Assembly (NCBI GenBank): GCA_905221605.1
Contig: CAJNDS010000087.1
Span: 112,104-176,103 of the forward strand
Length of the DNA: 64,000 nt
Reading direction: 5' to 3'
Origin: Symbiodinium natans
Lineage: Eukaryota > Sar > Dinophyceae > Suessiales > Symbiodiniaceae
Positions 1 through 10,036 of this stretch are shown here, in pieces. The notes beneath the pieces were generated by a model, which saw nothing but the letters and a program-made list of their open reading frames with translations, did no database searches and had not been told where the DNA came from. The position numbers were made by a program, and so were the translations under genes. Within the stretch, counting starts at the first letter, position 1. Each line of letters starts with the position of its first letter.

Positions 1-1451
1 CGCCGCACACTTTGATCAGGGAGCGCTTGGTCACGCGCTGGTCAAACCTACTACGCTACTGGTTTCAGACGGCGATCTGTGGGAATCTTTAGAAAAGGTT
101 CGGGCGGTCGTTCCGTGGTCAGCAACGTTTGCTTCAACGCTGGAAGAACGTACTTCAATATGGGCGCGGTGGGCTCCTGGATTGGTTAGACGAATACGTC
201 ACAGGTTGGCTGCAAGAAAGCAACGCTGAGCAGGAGGCTACGGTTATCCGTTTTAAGGATAAGGAGGGATGTTACGGAGGCTAACGGCTGATGAGCGAGC
301 TTTTCGTGATCATTGCCTGAGGGGGCGTAATCCCTTTCGACGTGATTGTCAAATCTGCTGGCAAAGAGCGCCGTCACTTGAGGTGAAAACACGGTGACGG
401 ATATACGTTGTCCTTGGACCTCGCGGGCCCATACAAATTTTCCAAGGATGCTCACCAGCAAAAGCCTCGACGTGCTGTGATTGGGGTTTACCAATTCCCA
501 ACGCTGGATCCCAATGTGGGTCGCCCTCCTGAAGAGGAGGCAAAAGAAGAAGCTGCCGACGATGATCAAGTGGCCGATGCTGGCGCTAGAGTTGAAGAAT
601 GGTTGGGCGATGCAGCCGCTAACTTCGAAGAGGAGGACGTTCTCGAGCCAGTGGGGCCTGCACTAGTTCCTGAAGCAGAGGTATCAAAAATTCAGTCCTC
701 GGAAAAGTCTTGGAAGGAACTGACAGATCGCCTGACGCAGCCGGCACGCATGGTGAATTTTGTGATGGTGGAACCTGTCGTGGACAAACAACAGTCCACG
801 ACTCTGTCTGCTGTCCAGAGAATGTTGGTGCGGCTGGAGAGTTCATCAGTGCGAAGTTCAGAGCTTTCTGTGAAGCTCGTCTGATCTACCGGACAACTGG
901 AGATCCTGGCGTACCACAAACAAGCGGGCGTGCAGAGTCATGTGTTGGCTGACTTAAACGCGGCGTTCGTTCACTACTTGAAGAGGCGCGACTGGGACCG
1001 TCGTACTGGGCGCTTGCTGCTCGCCATTGGGCCATGTTGCGTTGGCACAAAGCTGAAAGGGAGCTGGGGTTATCGCCCAAAGCTCTGCTTCCGTTTGTCG
1101 CTCAGGCACATGTTCAAGTGGCGTCCCTGGGAACTACTGGGTCCGGATGGCACAAAGAAAGGTCGCCAATGGGTGGACCGAACACAACCTGCTCTTCTAG
1201 GTCCGTGCGATGACCTACCAGGCGGTTACTGGGTTGAAGCTCATGGAACTGCCAAAGATCCAGATGAACTGGCTTTGTTCCCGTACACCACCATTTTTTC
1301 AAGGATTAAAGAGCCTCCGATTCTGGAACTGGATGGAGTGGTTGAGGAGCAAGAACCTGTCCCTCCTACGCGGGGCAAAAAGCCGATTCTGAGCGCTGTG
1401 GCGGATCAGGACCCTCCGCTTCCGCCACCACTTGCCTCCTCTCAGCTCTGA
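1..1451 (+). pseudogene. Degraded Ty1/copia pol fragment (methyltransferase-like tail plus integrase)
   Basis: Plus-strand translation gives ordered pieces of a copia polyprotein in changing frames. Bases 1-190 read VKPTTLLV and later RWAPGLV, matching the RKPT...KWGPGLV block that sits just before the integrase of the copia element at 42.5-48.9 kb. Next comes an integrase zinc-binding remnant, HCLRGRNPFRRDCQIC (about 305-355). After an in-frame stop and frame change near 405 the integrase core begins (LSLDLAGPYK, compare TADLSGPLK in the other copia). An acidic linker follows, and the integrase tail ends near TIFSRIKEPP (about 1290-1320). Stops and frame changes near 250, 405 and 880 mean no intact product. 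The 5' part lies off the left edge. Identity as copia pol is fairly sure; exact domain ends are not. Confidence 0.6.
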
Positions 1452-1481
1452 ACCTGGGGGACCAGACGGGCTTGGTGGTTC

Positions 1482-1756
<275 letters not shown>

Positions 1757-2111
1757 AGGGCGGGGACCCTATATGCAATCGGAGTATTGAAGTTGTTTAG
1801 CTTGCTAGTAATGTGCCGATTTCTGAGCTGTGAGACAACTTTTTGGGAACCCGGAGTTCCAATTTAAACATTCAAACTGTCCCTCAAAAGAATCGTGTTG
1901 CTCTTACTCTTCATGTAAGCCGCTTGATGTGGGGCAGGGCTCTCTACCTATGCCTGAATCGCTAGGGCACTAAACCCTATGCCCTAAACGCTAGGCGCAA
2001 ACCCAAGTGTCCGAAACCCTATAAAGCGAAAAAAACAAAAATTTGACGTTTAAGCGCTTTATACATTTTGCACATATTACAAGCCATATTTCTTTGATTT
2101 ATGCGTGTTGG
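1757..2111. other. Gene-free stretch with decayed telomere-like repeats
   Basis: No coding sequence is apparent. At about 1964-2025 there are several separated CCCTA, CCCTAAA and AACCC words, which look like a decayed run of the CCCTAAA (TTTAGGG) telomere repeat. Cleaner versions occur at 22.9, 40.5 and 50.7 kb. Confidence 0.45.
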
Positions 2112-2262
2112 GGAGCCGGAAACCCAGATTGTTACAAATGTATAAATTTCACCTTTAAAGATGAAATTCACCATATATATATACACATATTTTATATGTA
2201 TATATATATATGCTCACACACCCCCCCCCCCCCCCCCCATGACCTACCGTGAGGCCGTGTCG
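2112..2262. repeat. Left copy of an inverted repeat pair (AT microsatellite plus poly-C)
   Basis: The segment runs GCCGGAAACCCA, then ATATAT microsatellite, then CACACC followed by a C-run and CATGACCTACC. The reverse complement of 10590-10705 carries the same words in the same order. The two copies therefore face each other across 8.4 kb that contains the DIRS-like element. Confidence 0.6.
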
Positions 2263-2274
2263 GAGTAAGAAATC

Positions 2275-3440
2275 CATACTTAGTCATAGGTATGAATTTA
2301 CAAAGAACCCGACTAATTGAACGAAAACCCCATGAAATTTCATACGAACCCTATTAAAATGAATAAGACCCTTATTGAAATCAATAAGAATCTTATTGAA
2401 TTAATAGGAATAATGGCTTGGAATCATATTTGAGCCAGAGGAACTGTATCAAACATCACGGGAATGCTATTGAAATGTAGAAAAATAATAGGGCCCCCAT
2501 GAAGAATAGTAGAGAGCCTGTGACAATGAAAAGGGACCCTTTTTGAATTCACGGGAATGTGGGAATTCCATTAAATCTAAATAGGAATCCTATTAATATT
2601 TCTCTTACTCTTGTTATGATGAATTAGTATCCTATTCAATTTTTTTGAGGAACCCCACTAAACTTCAAAAAGAACCGTTTTACAAATTAAGTTGAATCTT
2701 TCAAATGAAGAGGGTCCTACCATCAATAGGAATTTATAAGCAACACCACTAAATATCATAAGAACCCTCTTGCAAATTAAAAGGAATCCTTTGAAAATGG
2801 AGAGGAATCCTACTAAAATTAATAGGAATTAATGTGAATCCTATGAAAATAAATATGAAAATTCGTAAGAATATTCTGAAATGGTAGAGGAGTCCTACTA
2901 AGATGGTTAGGAACCCTTTGACGTTAATCGGAATTTATTAGGAGCACCAGTAAAATTCCTAAGAACCCTATTGCGAATTGATAGGAATCCTTCCAAAATG
3001 AAGAGGAATCCTATTAAAATTCATAGGAACCAATAGGAGTCCTACAAAATTCAATGTGGTTTCTTTTCAACATTTCTTGGCTTCCTGCTAGACTTAATGT
3101 GACTCCTATCAGACTTAATGGGACTAGGAATGCTATTGAAATTTCCAAGAATACCATTAAAATTACTTGGAGACGCACTAAAATGAATAGGCCCTAACAT
3201 GAATTTTCAGAAAGATTCTTAATTTCAGAGGAACCCTATTGGAATTAAAAGAACCATTTTAAAATGATTAAGAACCTTGTTGAAACGCATAAGAACCCTA
3301 TTGAAAAGTATTAGGAATCCTCTGACGTTGAAACCTCTGAAAGTTCATAAGAATATAAGTAAAATGAAAAGAAGTCCTATAAAGATGGTTAGGAACCCTT
3401 TTACTGTAACAGGAATAGGAACGCTATTGCTGAGACTAAT
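2275..3440. repeat. AT-rich degenerate short-unit repeat field
   Basis: About 1.17 kb is built from variants of AGGAATCCTATTGAAATTAA and TAAGAACCCTATT, with units of roughly 30-40 bases so diverged that no phase is strict. It is far more AT-rich than the flanks and has no credible ORF. It reads as an old satellite or minisatellite. Confidence 0.6.
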
Positions 3441-3534
3441 ATAAGACTGACCGAAACCACGTCCTGCTTCGAACCAAAACCGTCCACTGGACAGCTACAT
3501 GTAGAGCTGAACGGTTCTGGCCCGAGAGAGGTAC

Positions 3535-3730
3535 GAGGCAAAACCAAAAAACCAAAAAAAACAATCTTTTTTAGAGAATGGGGAGGGGATTTTGAAAAAG
3601 ATGTTTTTTTTGGTTTTGCCTCGTAAAAAGATGGTTTTGCATAGGAAAACCAACTTTTCCCTCGGAAAAGTTGGTTTTCCTATGAAAAACCATCTTTTAC
3701 GAGGCAAAACCAAAAAAACAAAAAAAAAAC
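3535..3730. repeat. Fold-back (hairpin) repeat, left copy
   Basis: Nested palindromes are visible. GAGGCAAAACCAAAA at the left is answered by TTTTGGTTTTGCCTC. A second pair then follows: AGATGGTTTTGCATAGG and AAAACCAACTTTTCC against GGAAAAGTTGGTTTTCC and TATGAAAAACCATCTTTT. A core word (AGAATGGGGAGGGGATTTTG) separates the first arms. The same family, with the core in the opposite orientation, fills 10.04-10.47 kb. It may be a non-autonomous fold-back or MITE-like element; no transposase is present. Confidence 0.6.
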
Positions 3731-3867
3731 TGCTTCCCGGGCTCCCTAGTGCAAAGACAGAAGCACATGCTCTCTCTTTCGCGCATGCTCGTGCATGTCC
3801 ATCTGTATGTATGGAGCGTTGTCCTTCGGACATGTGAGCTCCAACGCCCTCGCGTTTCAAGATTCCC
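3731..3867 (+). repeat. 137-bp direct repeat, copy 1
   Basis: The block starts TGCTTCCCGGGCTCCC and ends CGTTTCAAGATTCCC. It recurs exactly, as far as can be read by eye, 225 bases downstream at 3956-4092, with an 88-base spacer. This is a recent local duplication. Confidence 0.9.
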
Positions 3868-3955
3868 GGGTGGGATGGGAGGGAGAGCAGAAATGTTGCT
3901 ATGAAAAGAGGTGCAGAAAAACGCCCTTTCAGCAATAAAGCACACAGTGCCCACA

Positions 3956-4092
3956 TGCTTCCCGGGCTCCCTAGTGCAAAGACAGAAGCACATGCTCTCT
4001 CTTTCGCGCATGCTCGTGCATGTCCATCTGTATGTATGGAGCGTTGTCCTTCGGACATGTGAGCTCCAACGCCCTCGCGTTTCAAGATTCCC
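3956..4092 (+). repeat. 137-bp direct repeat, copy 2
   Basis: Second copy of the 3731-3867 block in the same orientation. The spacer contains AGCAGAAATGTTGCTATG, a word that also occurs at about 10.04 kb next to the right-hand fold-back array, so the two repeat zones share more than the hairpins. Confidence 0.9.
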
Positions 4093-4119
4093 ACCCCCAT
4101 GTACAGAATGGCACAGGGC

Positions 4120-4420
4120 GGGTTAGGGAGGGCGCATCAACACCTGCACAAGGGTTTTCGCAAACCTCGGTGGATAAACCTGGGCATGTTCAGAAAGAAA
4201 TTTACCGCATGAGATGCCGGTGAGTTGGAGATGCCGTCGGTGAGTTCGAGAGCAGACACCTCCCCGACCTTGGCACCTTGGTAAATCGAAAGGCTGCACG
4301 CACCAGATCAAAAGTGCGGTACTCTTCCTCCACTGGGTGTCAAACTGGCATAGATCAGTGTGTACCTGGAACACTCGAGGGTCCTGCAGCAATCTTCGAA
4401 TCTGCGGACAGAGCCACAAG
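4120..4420 (-). pseudogene. C-terminal end of the DIRS methyltransferase-like module (frameshifted)
   Basis: One frame over from the preceding module the minus strand continues VHTDLCQFDTQWRKSTALL and then CSRTHRRHLQLTG, stopping near 4123. The pattern D.CQF....RK.T resembles the tail of the same module in the copia element (HFTRKPTSLGTN) and, weakly, in the gypsy element (RADICQF). One frameshift near 4.4 kb separates it from the Glu-Asn-Pro part, so this copy of the module is probably broken. Confidence 0.4.
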
Positions 4421-4870
4421 CGTGAGCTGCGGGTTTTCTAGGTAGCCCGGAATGCCCAGTTTTAGACAGCGCTTGATGGTGCGAACTGCTCCGAACAGCA
4501 TATGATTGGCATCCCTTACTTTCTGGAAATCTTTTGCCCCGAGATGAGGCAAGCCAAAAAGTTCATCACCACTGTTGCCGCGCAAAGCTCGCGGCATAGA
4601 GGACCACCATGGAGCCCGCCTAGCTCGACTCCATGTGTTGCAAGGCAGGTCTATGCCCACAAGATCGAAACGGTGCAACTGGCTGAGGATAACATTCCAA
4701 CGCGACAGCTTGCTAAGGTCATTTGTTTGAGAGTGAGTATAGTCGATGACTGCAGCGATTCCTCCCCAGTTGGAGAAGGCTCTAGCCGCCTCGGCCTCGC
4801 CCCCAAACAAACTCAAAAAAGCCTTGCCGCTCAGAGACGATTCCACACTCTCAGCAGTTCTGCAGGAACC
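4355..4870 (-). CDS. Methyltransferase-like module of the DIRS-like element, N-terminal part
   Basis: The useful part is the last 170 residues of a longer open frame (4355-6418); the stretch opposite the recombinase is out of frame and not coding. It reads FLSLFGGEAEAARAF (compare motif I, F-x-G), an acidic turn AAVIDYTHS, then GIDLPCNTWSRARR (a Pro-Cys box like motif IV) and GIPGYLENPQLTL (an Glu-Asn-Pro box like motif VI). This order resembles DNA cytosine-5 methyltransferases and related class I SAM enzymes. Many DIRS elements carry a methyltransferase domain. Activity is not implied. Confidence 0.5.
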   Translation of the reverse strand, partial: GSCRTAESVESSLSGKAFLSLFGGEAEAARAFSNWGGIAAVIDYTHSQTNDLSKLSRWNVILSQLHRFDLVGIDLPCNTWSRARRAPWWSSMPRALRGNSGDELFGLPHLGAKDFQKVRDANHMLFGAVRTIKRCLKLGIPGYLENPQLTLVALSADSKIAAGPSSVPGTH

Positions 4871-6147
4871 GGGCACGTACCATTTCGGTAGTAGTGGAGA
4901 AAGTTCGCCCTGACCTTCTCTCCAAAGGCCTCCCACTTCGAGCTGAACTTGTTCACAATCTGCTGTAGGCGGCCTGGCTTGTCGTAGATCCGAGCGCTGG
5001 AGTCCACGGCCCAGCGTCCTCGTCTCTGAATTGCCTGCACCGATCTCAACTTCAACAGGTGGTCTCTGGAAGCTCCTCCATGCCTGTTCTGGTAAGGGCT
5101 GACGGCGATCTCCTCGATCTTTAGCGCGCTCACGCACTTCCGCCACACACGAAGGTACTCGGCCGCGGAGAAAGACCAAAGATTCGCCTCCTCGCCCTGC
5201 TTGAGCGCTTTGGTTGTCTGAAGCTGGAGTGCATCGGTGAGCCAAGGGGCCCTTGAGTCGTCCAGGATGAGCGTCTCGTCGTACACCCCAGCCTTTGTCC
5301 CCTCTCCACGCTCCATGGGAGCCAGTACCAAAACTGCATGTTGATACGCGCGATTCGCCGGCACAAAATCCGCAGCCTTCATCTTCAAAAGCTCGCCTGG
5401 GCGGGCGTACGTTGAGAAGCTCGTCTCGTTGTACAGGGCCATTTCCCCGAAACCAGCATGGATCATCAAACCGCTGATGGCACTCTTCAGGAACTCCACC
5501 ATTGGCATTCGGCATTGCGGGGGCGACATTTTGCGCCACCCTTTCAACGCCCTCCCGAACCGGGGCAGACGCAAACGTCCTTCCCTTGCCATCTCCGGCC
5601 TTTCGTACTCCAGGGCCGCCTGGAGTTTCTGACCGTGGTTGCAACCCTCGCCGTTTAGGTAAAGGAAATCGCAGTACTCGAGGAGCGCTTCGTCGAGGTT
5701 TTTCTCTAAGGCCAACTCGAGCAGGTGGAACGCGGCAAAGTCGTAGAACCCGCTCAGCTTCTTGCTGTAGTCCTTCCGAGTCGTTTCCGCGATGCTTCCC
5801 AGCTCTAAAAGAGACCTCTCCCCTCGAGTGGCCCGGAGTCTCTGGCCATGCTTCTGCTGCCTCCTTCTTGCCCGCACTCGCTTCTTCTCGCTGCGCTTGA
5901 GGTTCTCGCGAAGACCCCGCTCCATCGCCGCTCGACCCCACCGTTCTCTGACTGGAGAGACTGACCTCAGAGTCTTGCGATTTGTGCACATCTCTTCTGA
6001 CAGAGGTGGGCCCCGCATCCTTTTGTTGGCTGCTCTGGCCTCCTCTCTCGTGAAGATCTGGACCTCCCGCTTCCCGCCAGCCGCCGTGTCCTTGCTCATC
6101 CTGTTGCCCGCGCGGTTCCCACTGGCGACTGCCCGCGTCAGCAACAT
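4831..6147 (-). CDS. DIRS-like tyrosine recombinase
   Basis: 438 residues. A basic N-terminus (1-110) is followed by a SAM-like core-binding region (about 113-200, TTRKDYSKKLSGFYDF) and a catalytic domain. Catalytic residues can be matched: Arg249 in TYARPGELL, His356 and Arg361 in RHGGASRD, Trp379 in RRGRW, and Tyr388 in ARIYDKPGR. Enzymes of this family cut and rejoin circular cDNA during integration of DIRS elements and replace the DDE integrase. The catalytic pentad looks intact although the neighbouring frames are shifted. Confidence 0.8.
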   Translation of the reverse strand: MLLTRAVASGNRAGNRMSKDTAAGGKREVQIFTREEARAANKRMRGPPLSEEMCTNRKTLRSVSPVRERWGRAAMERGLRENLKRSEKKRVRARRRQQKHGQRLRATRGERSLLELGSIAETTRKDYSKKLSGFYDFAAFHLLELALEKNLDEALLEYCDFLYLNGEGCNHGQKLQAALEYERPEMAREGRLRLPRFGRALKGWRKMSPPQCRMPMVEFLKSAISGLMIHAGFGEMALYNETSFSTYARPGELLKMKAADFVPANRAYQHAVLVLAPMERGEGTKAGVYDETLILDDSRAPWLTDALQLQTTKALKQGEEANLWSFSAAEYLRVWRKCVSALKIEEIAVSPYQNRHGGASRDHLLKLRSVQAIQRRGRWAVDSSARIYDKPGRLQQIVNKFSSKWEAFGEKVRANFLHYYRNGTCPVPAELLRVWNRL

Positions 6148-6207
6148 TCCTCTCAGAAGGAATCCAGCGGATTTGGAACCTTACGCCTGAGCATAAGGCA
6201 TGAGCGG

Positions 6208-8433
6208 CTACTCGGCGCAACAGCCGGAGGGGTAGCTGGAGCAGCGACCTTTTGCAAGAGCCAAAACCACCCCCATGTTGTCGTTTAATATCAGACACCT
6301 CTTTCCATGCAAATTGCTGTCTCTGCACACATGCTTCACCGTGCTCAAGACACTCCTGCACTCCAGAATGTGAATCGGGTCCTTGTAGGAGAAAGGCGCA
6401 TTCCAAAGCATGCGCCAACGGCCTCCCTCCAGGAACTCCTTGGGCACCTCGGGGAATTTGGGGTTGATGTTTACTGAGCCTTGAGGTGCGTCCGTGCTCT
6501 CGGGGCGCACTGTGACAGGATCCTTAAAGACCGCAGAGGTATCAAGAGCAGCAGCCCTTGGCGCAAGCTTCTCCCCTTCCCCCCGATAAAATCTCCAGCG
6601 CTCGTCTTCTTGACCTACCCCTCGGACCTCCTCCGCATCCATGTTGGCCGCGCAGACGGCGTATCCTGTCAGGCATGCATCAGTTGCAAAGACGGTGCCG
6701 CTCCACTTGCTGAAGATGTTGGCCACGGCCAACGGCATGAGTGCTCTGAACCAGCGCAGCTCGGCAACCACACTAGGCCAAAGCCGGGTGCGCCTGTCGT
6801 AGCACTCCTCGATGAACACGTAACAATGCCTGAGCAAGCCCATCAGACCGCGGTTGATCAAGGCGCGCACTGTCATGTGTCCCACAAGGACCTGGAGCTC
6901 GGACCCCGACAGCCGCGGTCTCCAGAGGCACGCTTCCAAAGCTTTGTCTAGCCGCCAGTCTCGAGCAGCCGTGGGTCCAACTGTGCCTCCCAGCCCATCA
7001 ATGCGGACTGCCAAGCTCTCTGCCAAAGATGTGCAGTAAACGTGGTCATGAGTGTCTAGGCCATGTTCATGAAGAGCTTCTAGAACCCTGCCCTGGTCAG
7101 ACTCGACACGATCCCTGGTGACACCCAAGTGATTGTTGTTGTCTGCGTAGATGAGCATAGCAGAGTTGGTACGTGCTTTGCTCATCACTGGCGCCGCTCG
7201 CCTGTCTTCCAGCAAAGATGCCGAAGGCAAAGTTCGGCACGCCAGAGTTTTGTGAGCCTCATGCGCCAGGTGAAAAGCCCAACTGAAACCCATGGGAAGG
7301 ACACGCATGTGTGGGAAAATGGGCGCCTCCTCTGACCCGGCAAGATCTCTCACCTCATCGGGGACGTAGCCAAGCACGTCCTTTAGCATGCATGCATCAA
7401 TCGGCGGAAATGCGAAGAACTCTCCCAGATCCTTCGGTATCTGCAACCTATAGAAAAAATCCTTCACATCTTCCTGGGCAATGAAAAGCTCATCTTCTTC
7501 ACATTCAAGGCGACCCCATGCCTCAACAGATCCCAAAACGGTGGATGGTGGTTTTTTGAAAATCTTATTTGCTCGTCTGGCATCCACAATGAGTCTTTGC
7601 TTGCCAGCCTTTTTGCTGACGCAGAAAAGGCCAACTTGTACCTTGGGCTGCGTGGTAAAACCTAGTAGTTTTGCACCGTACATGTCTGCAATCAGCTCGT
7701 GGTACTTTCTGGGGCAGCTGTCCAGCAAAGGGTCAAAGTACTTGTCATTTTCCAAGCCCTTCTCTAGGACCCCGGCAAGCTCCTCACTGGACAACATCAT
7801 GTGCTCCCGAAAGTCGATCAACATTTGAAGCTCCTTGCGCGGCAACAACTCTTCCAACATGACTGGCTCCGCTTGATCCCGCGGGAGCGACAGGCGATCT
7901 CGGATGTAACTCACAACCTGCCCCGGCTGCCCCTCCCCATAGGAGGACCCGGCCTTCTGCAGCAGCTGCCTGAGCGCTGCCTGCGGTGTCATGGATTCAG
8001 GAGCAGGCGCTCTGTTTTGGTGCGCCCGTCGAATACGTGCAAGAGAAGCACTCTGGGCCTGGTTCCGACAAAATGCCGGCCATTGCCGCTCATCTGAAAA
8101 ACCTCCCAGCTCGTTGAGGGCCTGGACAGTCTCAGCCTCTCGCCGAAGACGCATTCGCCGTGCCCCGACTCTTTGCTGCGACCTCCTCGAACGAAGCTCC
8201 CCAATCTCGCCTGGAAAACCAATGTCCTCTGGAACGGGCAGCGGTAGCAAGTCCCCGAAACGGCCCACTGGTTCATTGGAAAACTGATTGACGCTAAAAG
8301 GATTCCCGGCCAGCTGGTTGGCGTCCTCCCCCAACTGACCAGCCCCCACTCTAGGGCATGCTCTGACTCTTGTCTCCTTTCCCGGGCCCCTTCCCGGGCT
8401 TGTCTGGCTTGCCTCCCTTGTCCCCTTGGCCAC
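6208..8433 (-). CDS. DIRS-like reverse transcriptase and RNase H
   Basis: 741-residue frame. RT blocks in order: QRLIVDARRANK; the first catalytic Asp in EDVKDFFYRLQIP; VLPMGFSWAFHLAHEA; and the active-site loop LIYADNNNHLG (codons about 7138-7149). The second Asp of the usual YxDD box is Asn here. RNase H residues follow: FATDACLTGYAV, HILECRSV and LILNDNMGVV. The last conserved RNase H strand (RWIPSERNVADAGSR) is in the frame of 4355-6418, so a frame change falls inside RNase H near 6.2 kb. The N-terminal 250 residues are a linker rich in charged residues. Confidence 0.75.
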   Translation of the reverse strand: MAKGTREASQTSPGRGPGKETRVRACPRVGAGQLGEDANQLAGNPFSVNQFSNEPVGRFGDLLPLPVPEDIGFPGEIGELRSRRSQQRVGARRMRLRREAETVQALNELGGFSDERQWPAFCRNQAQSASLARIRRAHQNRAPAPESMTPQAALRQLLQKAGSSYGEGQPGQVVSYIRDRLSLPRDQAEPVMLEELLPRKELQMLIDFREHMMLSSEELAGVLEKGLENDKYFDPLLDSCPRKYHELIADMYGAKLLGFTTQPKVQVGLFCVSKKAGKQRLIVDARRANKIFKKPPSTVLGSVEAWGRLECEEDELFIAQEDVKDFFYRLQIPKDLGEFFAFPPIDACMLKDVLGYVPDEVRDLAGSEEAPIFPHMRVLPMGFSWAFHLAHEAHKTLACRTLPSASLLEDRRAAPVMSKARTNSAMLIYADNNNHLGVTRDRVESDQGRVLEALHEHGLDTHDHVYCTSLAESLAVRIDGLGGTVGPTAARDWRLDKALEACLWRPRLSGSELQVLVGHMTVRALINRGLMGLLRHCYVFIEECYDRRTRLWPSVVAELRWFRALMPLAVANIFSKWSGTVFATDACLTGYAVCAANMDAEEVRGVGQEDERWRFYRGEGEKLAPRAAALDTSAVFKDPVTVRPESTDAPQGSVNINPKFPEVPKEFLEGGRWRMLWNAPFSYKDPIHILECRSVLSTVKHVCRDSNLHGKRCLILNDNMGVVLALAKGRCSSYPSGCCAE

Positions 8434-9289
8434 CGTCGCCTCGACGCACAGCTTGCTTTCTCTCTTCTGCTGCCAGCCGGTTCTGCTTCAAGATCTCGCC
8501 TGTCTCTTTGCCGCGTGCTGGGTCAGCGCCGGGTCCACCACAGAGCCGTCCGCCATGTCCCTCACGATCTCGTCGGCCCTCGGAAGAAGGCGCTTCCGGT
8601 CTGCCTTGGTGCGCCACCTCAATCAAGGACCTCCTTCGGTTCAAGGCTTCTGCGCAGGCCAGCGATGGAATGTTGAGCTGATCGTACGAGGACATGTAAT
8701 CCAAGACACGGCACAGCGAGGAGTGCTCATGGACGCTCCTATCTGTCACTCTCACCCCGCTTTTCTTCAGCCAAGACTCGTGGTGCTGCACCCATGACAT
8801 TCCAAGCCGTCGCAACTGCCGAACATCATGGTAAACTGTGCGGGGACCCTGCAAAGGAAAGTCGTCAAACTCGACCTCCTCGTAGAGTGGGAGGGCTTCG
8901 GACAAGGTGCGCCAGCGCTCATCTGCGGAGTCAAACAGGATGGGCAAGATGCGGAGGTCTCTCATCTCTTTCTCTTGCTCGAGCCCTGTGCCAGCTGCCT
9001 CTGGTTGGAACTCACCCCCAAGACCGCTTCCGGATCCATGAAGACCACCCGGGTGTAGAAGACCCAGCTCACTCCGACGTGCCACCAGCCATTCATCCCG
9101 GACCGCGTCCTCGACTAGCTCCCCACGAATCCAAAAGCCATCTCTGAAAAACACGCCATCGGTGGCGCCCAGCATCACGTCGGTGCCCCTCATTGGGACA
9201 GTCTTTTGCCCCAGCTGGTACTCGAGGCTCAGAAAAAAGCCAAGATTGTGAGGGCCCTGTTGGCTCAAAGTCCCTTCCTGAGTGACCAC
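8351..9289 (-). CDS. DIRS-like ORF1, C-terminal part (gag-like)
   Basis: 312 residues. The middle (about 100-230) is a compact helical region with DLRILPILFD, PLQGPRTVYHDV and YDQLNIPSLACAEAL. From memory, a similar block lies upstream of RT in other dinoflagellate DIRS-like elements. The C-terminus (about 270-312) is a Lys/Gly-rich basic tail (GGQGDKGGKPDKPGKG), as expected of a nucleic-acid-binding Gag tail. It overlaps the RT frame by 83 bases. No CCHC knuckle is visible. Confidence 0.5.
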   Translation of the reverse strand: MVTQEGTLSQQGPHNLGFFLSLEYQLGQKTVPMRGTDVMLGATDGVFFRDGFWIRGELVEDAVRDEWLVARRSELGLLHPGGLHGSGSGLGGEFQPEAAGTGLEQEKEMRDLRILPILFDSADERWRTLSEALPLYEEVEFDDFPLQGPRTVYHDVRQLRRLGMSWVQHHESWLKKSGVRVTDRSVHEHSSLCRVLDYMSSYDQLNIPSLACAEALNRRRSLIEVAHQGRPEAPSSEGRRDREGHGGRLCGGPGADPARGKETGEILKQNRLAAEERKQAVRRGDGGQGDKGGKPDKPGKGPGKGDKSQSMP

Positions 9290-9701
9290 CAGCCGGTCCT
9301 TTCACGCTTCTCCGACGTCGGTCAAGAACCTCGTCCAGCGAGCGAGAAGTTCCACCTGGAAGATGGACCATCTGGGACCTGTCCACACGTTGCGCACCGT
9401 AGACAGACACATGTTGTCGATGCGCTTCCCGGACTTGAGCAAGCAGAACGTCGTCAGTGACAGGATCTCGAAACCTGTACACACCATGACGCAGATTGGC
9501 CAAAGTGCGCACTCCAGCCGGGACTACCTTCACCTTCTCTGGCCCATCGGCGGCCCGTCCCTGGAGGTTTTCTTCGTAGATGTCGCTGTCGGGTGTCCAG
9601 ATCCAGTAGTAGCCGTCTATGTCCCCTGGCAAGAGGATCAGTCTTTCATGCCACACTGTATCATCACTGTAGAACACCACCACCTTCGTTCCAATCTCCA
9701 T
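9093..9701 (-). CDS. DIRS-like ORF1, N-terminal part (gag-like)
   Basis: 202-residue frame. The first 120 residues look like a genuine folded domain (KVVVFYSDDTVWHERL, GYYWIWTPDSDIYEENLQ, VYRFRDP). After about residue 150 the composition becomes random, because the real reading moves into the frame of the 8351-9289 ORF. It probably supplies the N-terminus of the structural ORF1. I do not recognise a named domain. The start is the first methionine after upstream stops. Confidence 0.45.
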   Translation of the reverse strand: MEIGTKVVVFYSDDTVWHERLILLPGDIDGYYWIWTPDSDIYEENLQGRAADGPEKVKVVPAGVRTLANLRHGVYRFRDPVTDDVLLAQVREAHRQHVSVYGAQRVDRSQMVHLPGGTSRSLDEVLDRRRRSVKGPAGGHSGRDFEPTGPSQSWLFSEPRVPAGAKDCPNEGHRRDAGRHRWRVFQRWLLDSWGASRGRGPG

Positions 9702-10036
9702 CGATCACTCCCCCTCCGCGCCGACGCGGCGATCTGTGGAGAGGCGCCGCTTTGGCTTTGCCCGTCCGTCGGAGTCTACAGAGCCCCCAAGCCAAGACAG
9801 TCGTCAGTTGGCCGCTGAACAAAGCACTGAGTAGACGCAGTGCCTCGTATCTGTCCCAGCCAAACCCTTGTTCTGTCTCCTCAGCTGGGGCCTCAGCGGG
9901 GGCCTCAGCACGCCCCACTTCAGGCACCGAGCAGGTGCAATTGCAAATGCAGCAAGGGGCTGGTGCTATGGCGGGGAGACGCTGCTCGAGCACCTTTGTC
10001 GAGAGCAGGGCCAAAGCTACCAGCACCTTCTCATAC

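Larger units (their letters stand above)
4120..9715 (-). mobile_element. DIRS-like tyrosine-recombinase retrotransposon
   Basis: Read on the minus strand the order is gag-like ORF (9701-8351), RT and RNase H (8433-about 6208 with a tail in the next frame), tyrosine recombinase (6147-4831), then a methyltransferase-like module (about 4860-4120). RT plus RNase H plus tyrosine recombinase, with no DDE integrase, is the signature of the DIRS order. Several frame changes lie between or inside the modules, so the copy is probably dead unless some shifts are programmed. I could not identify the terminal repeats; the ends given are only the limits of recognisable coding sequence. Confidence 0.75.

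Noticed and set aside
1964-2025. True chromosome end
   Set aside because: Telomere-like words here and at 22.9, 40.5 and 50.7 kb are short, degenerate and internal.
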